Source: a virus
Reading direction: 5' to 3' (one strand)
Virus record (IMG/VR): IMGVR_UViG_3300010399_000015
Span: 1 to 44,541 of that record
DNA: 44,541 bases
Numbering within the stretch: the stretch's first letter is position 1; the number at the start of each line of letters is the position of its first letter. The translations under genes were made by a program, and so were the position numbers. The notes below the pieces were generated by a model. It was not told the origin of the DNA and did no database searches. It worked only from the letters and a program-made list of their open reading frames with translations. Positions 7,086-15,184 of the stretch are shown in pieces.

Positions 7086-8742
7086 ATGGCGATGCCGTTT
7101 GACGGTACTACCTATGGCTTTGGCGTAGCTGCCGGCGTAGGGGCGAACCGTGAGGATCTGTTGGATCTTATTTCCAACATTGATCCCTACGATACCCCGT
7201 TTGTCACGTCCGCGCCGAAGGTCAAGGCCAACGCAGTTCTTCACCAGTGGCTCACCGACACGCTGCCAGCCACGAGCACGGCCGGCCTGAACGACGGTGA
7301 CGATTTCGGAGTCGGCACGGCGACCACCCGTCCGGCGCGTCTTACGAACCAATGCCAGATCTTCCGTAAGGACATCATTGTTTCGGAGACGCAGCGTGCG
7401 GTGGACGCAGCGGGCTTCAGAGACGCTTTCGAATTGGTGGGCGTCTAAAAAGATGGCCATGTGCGGGAACTCCGAGCATACTAGGGTACTCGACAAGGTC
7501 GAGTTAAAATCCCGAGTTGCGGACAATCCGCAGGAAAGGCCCGAATTGGGAATCCTCAGAGACTTAACGCCATCCCCTAAGCGTAAGAGAATTGGTAACA
7601 CTAAGTTAGCCTATGTGGCTGGAATCCTGGACGGTGAGGGGCACTTCGTTGCGATGTGGTGCGCGAAGCGGCCTAATGGAGTTCGGTATCCAAATATTCG
7701 GGTAGCGATCACCAACACCAATACAATTCTTCTAAAACATTTGAAGAAATTGTTTGGTGGAACTGTCCAGAAGGCGGGGAAGAATGACCTTAGTAGGCTC
7801 CAATGCTATTACTGGCGTCCGGAGAATACTAAGGAGTTCCTCAAACTGATGAAGCCCTATGTGATGCTGAAGAGACGCCAACTTGAAGTTGCGTTGGCTT
7901 TCTACAGTCTTCCATATGGTTCCACAGAGAAAAAGAACCGCCTAGCCGCCAAAATCAGTGTTATCAATCGATCTCGCTCAGGAGAAGATAAAGTCCAAGT
8001 AGCGTAGCGATACGCTAGCGTACTGTACCAGTACGAGCTCATGAAGGCCATGCGTGCCATTGCCCGAAACATCGAAGTCACGATTTTCGTGGGCAACGGT
8101 AACGCGACGGCGGGTCCGACGACCTCGACGGGTGCCTCGGCGACGGTCCGGCAGATGGCGAACCTTCAAAACTTCCTGAATGTTACCGCCAATGCTGGCA
8201 CGTATCCGGCGATGCCCACCTCGACGGCGAACCCGAAGACGGACGCCTTCACGGAGCTTTTCGCCGTGGCTTCTTCGTCTGCCGGCATCTTGACCGTCAC
8301 GATGTTCAATGACGCGCTCGAGCAGGCTTACGACAACGGCGGAAACCCGGAGCAGGTGTTTGTCTCGCCGAAGATCAAGCGCCAGGTCTCTCTCTTCACC
8401 GCGACGGGCCAGAACCGGAACATCGCGGCGGTCGAGAAGAAGCTGGTGGCGGCCATGGATCTGTACTTCAGCGACTTCGGCCTCATCGAGGTCGTGCTGG
8501 ATCGGTGGCTTCCGGAAGCGACGAACACGGTCACCACGACGGCCGCCTCGGACTGCCGCGGAAATATGTTCTTCCTCGAGCGGGCCAAGAACCGCCTTGC
8601 GTGGCTTCGGCCGATGCAGCACACGCTCATCGGGAAGCGCGGCGACTCGGTTGGCGGGATCGTCCTGGGCGAATTGACCCTGGAGTGTCTCGCGCCGGCT
8701 GCGAACGTGCGACTCGCTGGCGTGCAGAACAAGACCAGCTAG
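7086..8742 (+). CDS. Major capsid protein, DUF5309/HK97-like, split by a group I intron: join(7086..7427, 8026..8742)
   Basis: Exon 1 (114 codons) has the family start pattern REDLLDLISNIDPYDTPF, the QIFRKDIIVSETQRAVDAAG segment and ends ...FRDA. Exon 2 continues YQYELMKAMRAIARNIEV and runs to TAG 8740-8742. Joined, the protein is 352 residues and recreates the conserved A-Y-Q site. Unspliced message would stop at TAA 7446-7448 after 120 residues, so splicing is needed for a full shell protein. Exon 2 contains the MFNDALEQAYDNGGNPEQVFVSP region typical of the A-domain. AGGAG lies 11 nt before the ATG. The scaffold gene is just upstream and a strong hairpin follows the stop. Confidence 0.92.
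7428..8025 (+). ncRNA. Group I self-splicing intron in the major capsid gene
   Basis: 598 nt. P1: exon AGACGCT (7421-7427) pairs with internal guide GGCGTCT (7440-7446), with the last exon U paired to G7440. P10: 3' exon TACCAGT (8026-8032) pairs with ATTGGTG (7433-7439), directly next to the guide. P3: GATGGC 7452-7457 with GCCATC 7569-7574. P4: TGCGG 7462-7466 with CCGCA 7528-7532 (P and Q elements). P7: GACTT 7561-7565 (R element) with AAGTC 7991-7995 (S element AAGATAAAGTCC). A 7-bp hairpin with GCGA tetraloop (8000-8017) is a P9 element; a 7-bp hairpin at 7489-7505 belongs to P5/P6. The intron ends in G8025 as required. The coding insert lies mainly in the P8 region. Confidence 0.95.
7453..8007 (+). 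CDS. Intron-encoded LAGLIDADG homing endonuclease
   Basis: A single LAGLIDADG-type motif, AGILDGEGHF, follows KLAYV, with the acidic Asp/Glu of the active site, then a beta-rich saddle (YPNIRVAITNTNTILLKHLKKLFGG) and helices. It probably acts as a homodimer and cleaves the intronless capsid gene. The open frame has ATG at 7453; a TTG at 7546 has a better ribosome site (AGGAAAGG) and would give a 153-residue protein closer to usual single-motif size. Either start makes the coding region overlap the ribozyme core, and the stop TAG (8005-8007) sits in the P9 hairpin. Confidence 0.88.
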   Translation: MAMCGNSEHTRVLDKVELKSRVADNPQERPELGILRDLTPSPKRKRIGNTKLAYVAGILDGEGHFVAMWCAKRPNGVRYPNIRVAITNTNTILLKHLKKLFGGTVQKAGKNDLSRLQCYYWRPENTKEFLKLMKPYVMLKRRQLEVALAFYSLPYGSTEKKNRLAAKISVINRSRSGEDKVQVA

Positions 8743-8757
8743 TAACTGTCCTGAGTA

Positions 8758-8799
8758 GGGGGCTTGGCTACGTAGGGGTGGCCGAGCCCCCGAAAGGGG
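8758..8799 (+). terminator. Two overlapping hairpins after the capsid gene (attenuator-like)
   Basis: GGGGGCTTGGC (8758-8768) pairs with GCCGAGCCCCC (8781-8791), 11 bp with one G.T, loop of 12. CCCC (8788-8791) can instead pair with GGGG (8796-8799) around a GAAA tetraloop, followed by TTT. The two structures compete for the same C run. They lie between the capsid stop and the ribosome site of the next gene, so they may limit transcription or protect the 3' end of the capsid message. The T run is short, so strict intrinsic termination is doubtful. Confidence 0.55.
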
Positions 8800-8813
8800 T
8801 TTAAGGAGGATGA

Positions 8814-9167
8814 ATGGCGAGACCAGTCAGAAAGAATCCGAATGCTGGCGGGAGTACCAGCAGCAGCACGAAGGGTTACCAACATTTCAAGGGCGGCAGC
8901 CAACTTGCAAACGACTCGAAGGCGCTTAACGGGGCCGAATGCTTCGGTGCGGACGAGAATCTTCTGTTCGACGAGCCCTACAAGGCAGATCCGGCTGATC
9001 GTCAGTATGGGATGCCTTACGACATTCTCTCATCCCCGGGCAATGTAAGCCCCGCTACCCAGGGAAATGAGGGATGGACGAAGGCGGCCCCAGGTCCGGG
9101 CGTCGAGAATCGGGGCGCAAAGAAGGTCTCCGGAAGCCGTGATCCCGAGCCGGGTGGGGGCTGGTAA
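8814..9167 (+). CDS. Hypothetical head-region protein, 117 aa
   Basis: First gene after the capsid hairpin, with AAGGAGG 7 nt before ATG, a very strong site. Gly/Ser/Asn/Pro-rich and probably largely disordered, with a short ordered centre (ADRQYGMPYDIL). Such a protein could be a minor head decoration or head completion factor. No known motif. Confidence 0.72.
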   Translation: MARPVRKNPNAGGSTSSSTKGYQHFKGGSQLANDSKALNGAECFGADENLLFDEPYKADPADRQYGMPYDILSSPGNVSPATQGNEGWTKAAPGPGVENRGAKKVSGSRDPEPGGGW

Positions 9168-9476
9168 ATGCCCCGCAAATCTCCTAAGAGTGCTGCCGAA
9201 GAGCGGGACTCGATGAAGAGACGCCACTCGGCCGAGCCCACGGATTACCTCCAGCACGCAATCGTCGGAGGCGAGGGCGGGTACAAGCCCGATGCCTTCT
9301 CTAAGAAGCTGCGGGAGGAAGAGGGCAAGTTCGTCAAGCGCGGCTCGCAGCGTGGTCCGGGGAAGTACACGGCCGAGCAGACTGGTGCGAAGCAATTGGC
9401 GGTTCGCCACTTCGAGGAGTTTGTTCGGAAGGTGAAGACGGCGAGTGCGGCCCGACGGGCCAAAAGGATGGTCTAG
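9168..9476 (+). CDS. Basic small protein with QTGAKQLA motif, 102 aa
   Basis: Starts right after the previous stop (TAAATG). Lys/Arg-rich throughout, with a central GKYTAEQTGAKQLA segment that recurs in the gene at 9950 (NFTASQTGAKQLA), so the two are likely paralogues. Basic composition suggests nucleic-acid or capsid-interior contact. Its stop TAG overlaps the next GTG start (TAGTG). Confidence 0.7.
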   Translation: MPRKSPKSAAEERDSMKRRHSAEPTDYLQHAIVGGEGGYKPDAFSKKLREEEGKFVKRGSQRGPGKYTAEQTGAKQLAVRHFEEFVRKVKTASAARRAKRMV

Positions 9477-9793
9477 TGTTCGGGTGGGACAGGGAAGTCC
9501 TCAGAGAGCTGCGGAAGATCCGTTGGCGACTGGACTTTCTCATTACATCAACCAGCATCATCGTCCAACAGGAGAACAAAGAAATGGCGGCTCTCGACGA
9601 TCTCAAGGCTCAGGTGGCGGCGAACACGGCTTTGGAGGCTTCTGCGATCACGCTCATCCAGGGGCTCGCGCAGCAGCTGAAGGATGCGATTGCGGCGGGC
9701 GATCCGGCCGCACTGACGGCGCTGGCGAACGAACTGTCGGCTTCGGCGGCCAGCCTGGCCGATGCGATTACGGAAAACACGCCGGCTGGCTAA
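9476..9793 (+). CDS. Coiled/helical phage protein, 105 aa, with an internal start
   Basis: Frame opens at GTG 9476 overlapping the previous TAG. A second in-frame ATG at 9584 has AGGAG 8 nt upstream, so a 69-residue short form may be the main or an additional product. The N-terminal ~35 residues (REVLRELRKIRWRLDFL) look like an amphipathic helix; the rest is an Ala-rich helix pair (LDDLKAQVAANTALEASAI, LANELSASAASLADAI) typical of small phage structural or lysis-associated coils. Function unknown. Confidence 0.7.
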   Translation: MFGWDREVLRELRKIRWRLDFLITSTSIIVQQENKEMAALDDLKAQVAANTALEASAITLIQGLAQQLKDAIAAGDPAALTALANELSASAASLADAITENTPAG

Positions 9794-9966
9794 TGGAACT
9801 GGTTTGTCCGATATGCGGAACTCCGCTCATGGAGAGCAGGGGTAAGCTAATTTGCCCTTCCAGAGACCACGCACCTTACGCCGAATCGTGCTCCGATGGC
9901 GGCTGTGGGTGCGGTGGATCTCTGGAGGGCGATGACTGGGAGGAGCCTGATGGCGAAGGGAAGTGA
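9793..9966 (+). CDS. Zinc-ribbon small protein, 57 aa
   Basis: ATG overlaps the previous TAA (TAATG). The sequence begins with CPICGTPL, then LICP, then a Cys/Gly-rich part (SDGGCGCGG) and an acidic tail. The pattern fits a small zinc ribbon. It is embedded in the virion operon with neighbours on both sides in the same direction; role unknown. Confidence 0.68.
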   Translation: MELVCPICGTPLMESRGKLICPSRDHAPYAESCSDGGCGCGGSLEGDDWEEPDGEGK

Positions 9967-10180
9967 CGATTACGTCGCCCAGGAGTTCGCGAAGAAGGCT
10001 GCCAAGAAGTACAAGAAGGGCAACTTCACGGCGAGCCAAACTGGGGCGAAGCAACTAGCAGCCGATCGCTATGCCTTCGCGCAGAACCGAGAGGTTTTGA
10101 ACGCGGCAGGAGAGGGCGAGAAGGCTTTCGAGGAGCGTGCGATTCGGCGAAGCCCGCGCCCTACGCGCACGAAAAAGTAA
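9950..10180 (+). CDS. Basic small protein with QTGAKQLA motif, second copy, 76 aa
   Basis: ATG 9950 has GGAGGAG 4-5 nt upstream; an earlier in-frame ATG at 9896 lacks such a site and would overlap the zinc-ribbon gene more. The segment FTASQTGAKQLAADRYAF matches YTAEQTGAKQLAVRHFEEF of the gene at 9168, indicating duplication and divergence around the zinc-ribbon and coil genes. The N terminus is Lys-rich and the C terminus Arg/Pro-rich. Confidence 0.68.
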   Translation: MAKGSDDYVAQEFAKKAAKKYKKGNFTASQTGAKQLAADRYAFAQNREVLNAAGEGEKAFEERAIRRSPRPTRTKK

Positions 10181-10512
10181 TGGCCATCTACAACCTCAAC
10201 ATGGCAGACGAGAACCTGATCGAAGAGATCACGGACGTGGACACCCTCACCAAGCGGGTTCCGCGGCTGAATGACTTCTTTGATGGGATCGAAGACGTGG
10301 CGAGCTGGCAGATCGCAAACGGAAAGCTTGGCAAGTACACAGGCAAGACGGGCTTTTCGGTGAACGGCAATCTTCAGCGGATTGCCACCATCCCCTTCTC
10401 GGTGGCTCAGGCGGTCAGGGAGATCGACCCAGAGTTCTGGCGGAATCCCGAGAAGGTGGGCAAGTTCCTCAAAAAGCACCCGGAGTATTGCACCGTTAGA
10501 ACCGTTCGCTAA
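10180..10512 (+). CDS. Hypothetical virion-operon protein, 110 aa
   Basis: Start overlaps the previous TAA by one base (TAATG). Soluble alpha/beta protein with conserved-looking blocks: VPRLNDFFDGIEDVASWQ, GNLQRIATIPFSVAQAVREIDPEFW. Similar small proteins occur beside head and connector genes of podoviruses as far as I recall; function unknown. Confidence 0.68.
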   Translation: MAIYNLNMADENLIEEITDVDTLTKRVPRLNDFFDGIEDVASWQIANGKLGKYTGKTGFSVNGNLQRIATIPFSVAQAVREIDPEFWRNPEKVGKFLKKHPEYCTVRTVR

Positions 10513-10527
10513 CTGAAAGGGGCAAGG

Positions 10528-11781
10528 ATGCCGCGAGCATTAGAGGGAGTGAATTTTGGGGTCTATGGGATCGAGCACCAGAAGCCTTCGGCCTGTACCT
10601 ACTACCGGACGAAGGTGCCGTTCCGCTCGTTCTACGACCTCGGCCTGGCCAACTACATCATCGGCGAGCGAGAGGATGTAACTGAAGAGAAGCACCTGGC
10701 CATGCTTTCGGCGGATATCGTCCAGCTCTTTTCGCTCGGCGGGTCGGGCACGGCTGCGACCATCGAATCCATCAAGCAGATGCGGCCAGGTTGGAACAAC
10801 GACCACACCGAGCGCATCTACCCCCCGACGCTGATCTTCGACGTTGATGACAACATCGATTTTGTCCACCCCTTTAACGAAGCCTTTGTTCGGCTCGGCA
10901 CGCGGGATTATGCCGGCAGAATTATGAAGAAGGGCGATGTCCTCACCACGACCTTCGAGAAGGATGGCACGATCATCCCCCTCTGGGAAGACCAGAAGAC
11001 CATCCGCAACAATGAGATGTTCGATATCGAGCGCAATCTAAAGTCCAACGCCGAACTGCACCGTATCGCTCGAAGGTGCGATGGGGTTACTGTCCCGAGC
11101 CCGGCGTTGGCTAGGTATTACCGCGAGGAGCTCAAGTGCTCCAACGTCTATATCTACCCCAATTCGATCATCCCGCAGGACTACCCCCAGCCGCGGCTCC
11201 AGCCGCATGAGGGAGTAAGGATTCTCTGGCAGGGCGGTGGGAGCCACATGATCGATTGGTTCCCGCTTCGGGATGCCGTTCGGGCCGTGGCCTTGAAGTA
11301 TCCCCAGGCCAAGTTCGTCATCTGGGGCACGGCCTTTAAGTGGATTCACGACAACATCCCCGAGGACCAGTTCGAGTTCATCGATTGGCTGCCTTACGAC
11401 GCCTATAAGACCATGCGGACGATCGTGGACTGCGACATCAATCTCTGCCCGCTCGCGAGCAACATCTTCAACCAGTGCAAGTCGGGCATCAAGTGGTACG
11501 AATCGACCATGCCCGAGAAGCCCGAGGCGACCCTGGCAGCAAACGTCGCACCCTATTCGGACGAGATTGTGGATGGGGAGACGGGACTGCTTTACAACAA
11601 TCCCCAGGAGTTCGCCGAGAAGCTTGGGGCTCTGATCGAGGATGTCTCCCTTCGCAAGAGTCTCGCCGCCGAAGCCTATCGGTGGGTGCGAGACAACAGG
11701 CACTACAAGGTTACTGGCCCCGGACTGTTAGATTTCTACAAGGAGACTCGCGCTGCGAAGCACGCGGCGCTGGAGGCTTAG
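10528..11781 (+). CDS. Glycosyltransferase, GT-B fold (GT4-like)
   Basis: 417 residues, start behind GGGGCAAGG. The C-terminal Rossmann half carries the retaining GT4-type pattern: RILWQGGGSHMIDWFPL (donor-domain start), FVIWGTAFKWI, the INLCPLASNIFNQCKSGIKWYE block with the Glu expected at the EX7E position, and PYSDEIVDGETGLLYNN near the end. The N-terminal half (FGVYGIEHQKPSACTYYR, LIFDVDDNIDF) fits the acceptor domain. It sits among head-tail genes, so virion glycosylation is a plausible role; modification of DNA or host surface is possible too. Confidence 0.83.
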   Translation: MPRALEGVNFGVYGIEHQKPSACTYYRTKVPFRSFYDLGLANYIIGEREDVTEEKHLAMLSADIVQLFSLGGSGTAATIESIKQMRPGWNNDHTERIYPPTLIFDVDDNIDFVHPFNEAFVRLGTRDYAGRIMKKGDVLTTTFEKDGTIIPLWEDQKTIRNNEMFDIERNLKSNAELHRIARRCDGVTVPSPALARYYREELKCSNVYIYPNSIIPQDYPQPRLQPHEGVRILWQGGGSHMIDWFPLRDAVRAVALKYPQAKFVIWGTAFKWIHDNIPEDQFEFIDWLPYDAYKTMRTIVDCDINLCPLASNIFNQCKSGIKWYESTMPEKPEATLAANVAPYSDEIVDGETGLLYNNPQEFAEKLGALIEDVSLRKSLAAEAYRWVRDNRHYKVTGPGLLDFYKETRAAKHAALEA

Positions 11782-12704
11782 TGGCGAAACTCTATTCAGA
11801 TTCCAAGATCTACGTGGCGAGGATCCTGGGGGCGTCTAACGATACTACCCAGCTCGCCGCGGCAGGGGAGGCGATCTCGGCCGCCATTCAGGAATGGAAT
11901 CTGAGGCACGATTTCAGCTACTTGCTCATGGACACGAGCGGGGGGTTCTCTGTGGCCGCGTGCGCCAATACGGGTGGTGCGGTCACGACTTCCACCGCCA
12001 ATGGGTTCGCGGGGGTCAATGTCGGCCAAACCTTCACGATCTCTGACGGATCTCCTGCGGGGACGTATACCGTCTCGGCCATCACCTCGACTACGGCCAT
12101 CACCGTGACTGGAGGTGGGGGAAACTTCTCTGCCGAAACCCTCGTCTTCTCGGCAGATATTCCGGTCGTCGCTGCTACGGATACCTACAACCTGCCGAGC
12201 CCCATTGGCCGGCCGTATTCGGCTCGCATCCTGTCCAATCCGCGCACTCTTCTCTTCAAGGAGCAGCGAGAAATTGACCGAATCTTCTACTCCCAAACCT
12301 CCAACACGACGCCGTTCTGGTACAACCTCTACAACTCGACCAGCTTCACGACGGGGCGGCAGAACGGCAAGATCAGGCTCTTTCCGACTCCGAGCACGGG
12401 CGATACCCTGCGAGTCCGATACTACCGACCGATCGCAGAGCCCGCATCGGATTCCGACAATCTTGATGTCCCTGACACGTATGTTTACGCTCTCTTGGAA
12501 TTGGCTCGCTACTACTTCCTCAAAGACCACGATTCGGAAACGACCCGCCTCCAAGAAACAAAGGAGCGGGCGGAGCTCCAGTTCCGGCAGGTAATCGCGC
12601 GAGACGAGCAGGGGACTGAGGACAAGGATATGTGCCTCATCCCGCAGATGGAATCGGGGGGAAGTGCGATCCTAGACCCGACGGATCCGGCCTACTTCCT
12701 TTAA
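11781..12704 (+). CDS. Tail adaptor / head-tail connector with a Ser/Thr-rich insertion
   Basis: GTG overlaps the glycosyltransferase stop (TAGTG); about 307 residues. The frame (SDSKIYVARILGASNDTTQLAAAGEAISAAIQEWN; late LDVPDTYVYALLELARYYFLKD) matches the gp4/gp11-type podoviral adaptor arrangement: helical bundle with an inserted beta domain. Residues roughly 55-125 are a Gly/Ser/Thr-rich beta insertion resembling an Ig-like or jelly-roll module. Located just upstream of the nozzle gene, as expected for the ring that joins portal to tail. Confidence 0.7.
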   Translation: MAKLYSDSKIYVARILGASNDTTQLAAAGEAISAAIQEWNLRHDFSYLLMDTSGGFSVAACANTGGAVTTSTANGFAGVNVGQTFTISDGSPAGTYTVSAITSTTAITVTGGGGNFSAETLVFSADIPVVAATDTYNLPSPIGRPYSARILSNPRTLLFKEQREIDRIFYSQTSNTTPFWYNLYNSTSFTTGRQNGKIRLFPTPSTGDTLRVRYYRPIAEPASDSDNLDVPDTYVYALLELARYYFLKDHDSETTRLQETKERAELQFRQVIARDEQGTEDKDMCLIPQMESGGSAILDPTDPAYFL

Positions 12705-15184
12705 TGGCCACCACGCCTTTCCCTGAGCCGCTTAACGGTGGGCTGGTCACGGCGCGAGACCCAGCTTTGCTCGAGCCCGGCGAGCTCGCGCAGGCGGACG
12801 ATGCTGTCTATTACCCCAACGATCCTGCCATCCACAAGGTCAAAGCTCGAACTAAATATAATTCCGCAGCGATCACGGGCGCGGGAACGGTCAAGGGGCT
12901 TCGGTATCTGGAGTTCGATGACACTCTGAATGGGTTCCTGCTCGCCCATACCGACAACGACCTCTACCTTTCTTCGTTTGCTGACGAGACCGGGACGTTT
13001 GGCTCGGTCACGCCCATCTCGAATATCGGGACGGGCAACAGCCTGGATGCGGTCCAGTTCAACAACCGCTACGTCGCCCTGATTGGGGATACCCAGAACG
13101 AGGTCATCTCCTCGAACGGGGTGGGCCGGAGGCACGGCGCGAACCCCGTGACCAATCTGGCTGCGCCGACGCTGGTGGCTGGAACATTTAACCCCCAGCT
13201 CGGCCCTGGGTACTACCATTTCCTGACTACTGAGGTCATCAACGACGGCACCAACCCGCCGATCGAATCGACCTTCATCGGAACCCCAGCCACGACTACG
13301 ACCGCGTTCACTGTTGCGACGTTATCGACCCTCGCCGTTCAAGTCGTGCAGCCTACAGTTGTCAACTCGAACGCGACCAAGTGGCGTATTTATATGGCTG
13401 GGCCAACTGACAACCCCACGCCCATTCCGAGCATTGCTCTCTTTAAGCTGGTGGCCGAGAAGGATATTGCCGAGACGACTGCGATCATTGGCAACTCTGG
13501 CTCGGTCGGCAGATTCCCAACTGTCTCAGGCACTGGCGCGTGGACGAACCCCAATAACGTCTTCACCGACAACAACACCGGCGCAACCTCCACGACGCTC
13601 AACCAGAGCCAGATCTACAACACCTTTGGGTTCTCGGTCTCGGGCACGGTGAAGGGGTTTGAGGTGCGGGTGAAGGTCAAGGTTCCGGACTACAGCCCCA
13701 TTAAGAACAAGCCCATGATTAAGCTCGAGCTCTCGGCGGACGGGACGAACTTCGTGCCGACGAGCCCACGGTATATCCGGTTGATGGACATTCCGGGGAT
13801 CGTGGGGAATTACGTCGAGAATATCCAGGGCAACCCCAATGATCTATGGGGGCGAAGCTGGACCTCGGGCGAGGTCAACGCGGCGACCTTCTCGTTGCGG
13901 CTCACCTACGCCCTTCAGACCAGCGGCGGGTTTGGCGGCAACGCTACGGTCAACATCGACTATATCATCGTCAATTGCTACACAACTGGGGGCACGATCA
14001 CCCAGATCGTCAACCTCTCGGGGAAGCCCTTCCGGACGGTCAACGTAAGTGTGGCAGGCATAACGAGTTCCTTCGGAGCTGACGGCCCTCCGCCCGTGGC
14101 CACGACGGGGGATGTGTTCGAGGGGCAGCTCGTCCTGAATGACATTGCGGATGCCAGCCTGATCCGCTACTCTCTGCCCGAGTACATCGAATCCTTCCCC
14201 GAGGTCTACTTCCTAAATTTCGAGTCGAAGACCCAGGACAAGGTGACATGTATTCGGCGGCTGGGGAACAAGCTCATTGTGGGGCTCGCCCAGCAAATCC
14301 ACCGCATCAACTACCTGCCGAGGGAGACGGATGCTGAGTTCGATCGAGGCCGGGCGTATGAGTCGATTTCTGAAACCGAGGGAATTGTTGGTACCCAAGC
14401 CTCTACGCTGTTTTCGCCCGATGGCGGGGCCTTACTCCTTGCCTATATATCACATGCCGGCCCCAGATATACTGACGGTTTTCAATCGTTTAGCCTCTCT
14501 GACGACTTGGACTGGCCGAATACGGTTAGACTACCTGTTGCTGGAACTGCCACCAATTACCTCCAGAACTGCGTCTTCGTAAACTATGCCGTCCTCCAAC
14601 AGCTCTGGCTCTACTACACCCCGCCGGGGCAGACGACCAACACCAAGGCGCTTGTCTTCCACTACAACAAGTCCCACCGAAAGCCTGGTGGAACCTATAA
14701 GGTTACCGGACCCATTAATGTTGCGGCTGGAGCAGCCACTACGGGACGCATCGGCGGCAACGAGCTACTTCTCAGTGGACAGTCTGGAGGATTTGTCTAT
14801 GTGGAGGATCGAGGATATACGGATGCTGCTGGTGGGACACTTGCATTTGCAGTCAAGTCTCGTGAAATCTACGCGGGCGGCGTGGGACGAACGACGACGC
14901 TGGAGAATCTTTTCGTCCGGCATAATCAAGATGCTACGAGCACCGTCACCGTAACCGCCTACACCCGCTTCTCGAACGCCGCCCAAACTGCGGGAACTGC
15001 TCCCGCGGGCGTGAAGACCTTCACCACCGCTCAGGCTGGCGTTCCCAAGATTCCTTTCCATCTCAATAACGAATCGATCCAGTTCAAGCTCTCCGAAGAG
15101 GCCGTCGTGGGCTCGGCCGGGATTCGGATTTCTGGGCTCATGCTGGATATCACCGGAACGGGTCTGCCCGAGCCGAGGCCCTAA
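12704..15184 (+). CDS. Tail nozzle / tail tubular protein B-like, 826 aa
   Basis: Start ATG directly at the adaptor stop (TTTAATG). The N terminus (FPEPLNGGLVTARDPALLEPGELAQADDAVYY) is a pattern I associate with podoviral nozzle/stabilisation proteins that open with a beta-propeller. The rest is almost entirely beta: repeated Gly/Thr-rich strands and the later TCIRRLGNKLIVGLAQQIHRINY and LFSPDGGALLLAY blades. Role: continuation of the tail tube below the adaptor. Placement before the fibre supports this. Confidence 0.75.
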   Translation: MATTPFPEPLNGGLVTARDPALLEPGELAQADDAVYYPNDPAIHKVKARTKYNSAAITGAGTVKGLRYLEFDDTLNGFLLAHTDNDLYLSSFADETGTFGSVTPISNIGTGNSLDAVQFNNRYVALIGDTQNEVISSNGVGRRHGANPVTNLAAPTLVAGTFNPQLGPGYYHFLTTEVINDGTNPPIESTFIGTPATTTTAFTVATLSTLAVQVVQPTVVNSNATKWRIYMAGPTDNPTPIPSIALFKLVAEKDIAETTAIIGNSGSVGRFPTVSGTGAWTNPNNVFTDNNTGATSTTLNQSQIYNTFGFSVSGTVKGFEVRVKVKVPDYSPIKNKPMIKLELSADGTNFVPTSPRYIRLMDIPGIVGNYVENIQGNPNDLWGRSWTSGEVNAATFSLRLTYALQTSGGFGGNATVNIDYIIVNCYTTGGTITQIVNLSGKPFRTVNVSVAGITSSFGADGPPPVATTGDVFEGQLVLNDIADASLIRYSLPEYIESFPEVYFLNFESKTQDKVTCIRRLGNKLIVGLAQQIHRINYLPRETDAEFDRGRAYESISETEGIVGTQASTLFSPDGGALLLAYISHAGPRYTDGFQSFSLSDDLDWPNTVRLPVAGTATNYLQNCVFVNYAVLQQLWLYYTPPGQTTNTKALVFHYNKSHRKPGGTYKVTGPINVAAGAATTGRIGGNELLLSGQSGGFVYVEDRGYTDAAGGTLAFAVKSREIYAGGVGRTTTLENLFVRHNQDATSTVTVTAYTRFSNAAQTAGTAPAGVKTFTTAQAGVPKIPFHLNNESIQFKLSEEAVVGSAGIRISGLMLDITGTGLPEPRP

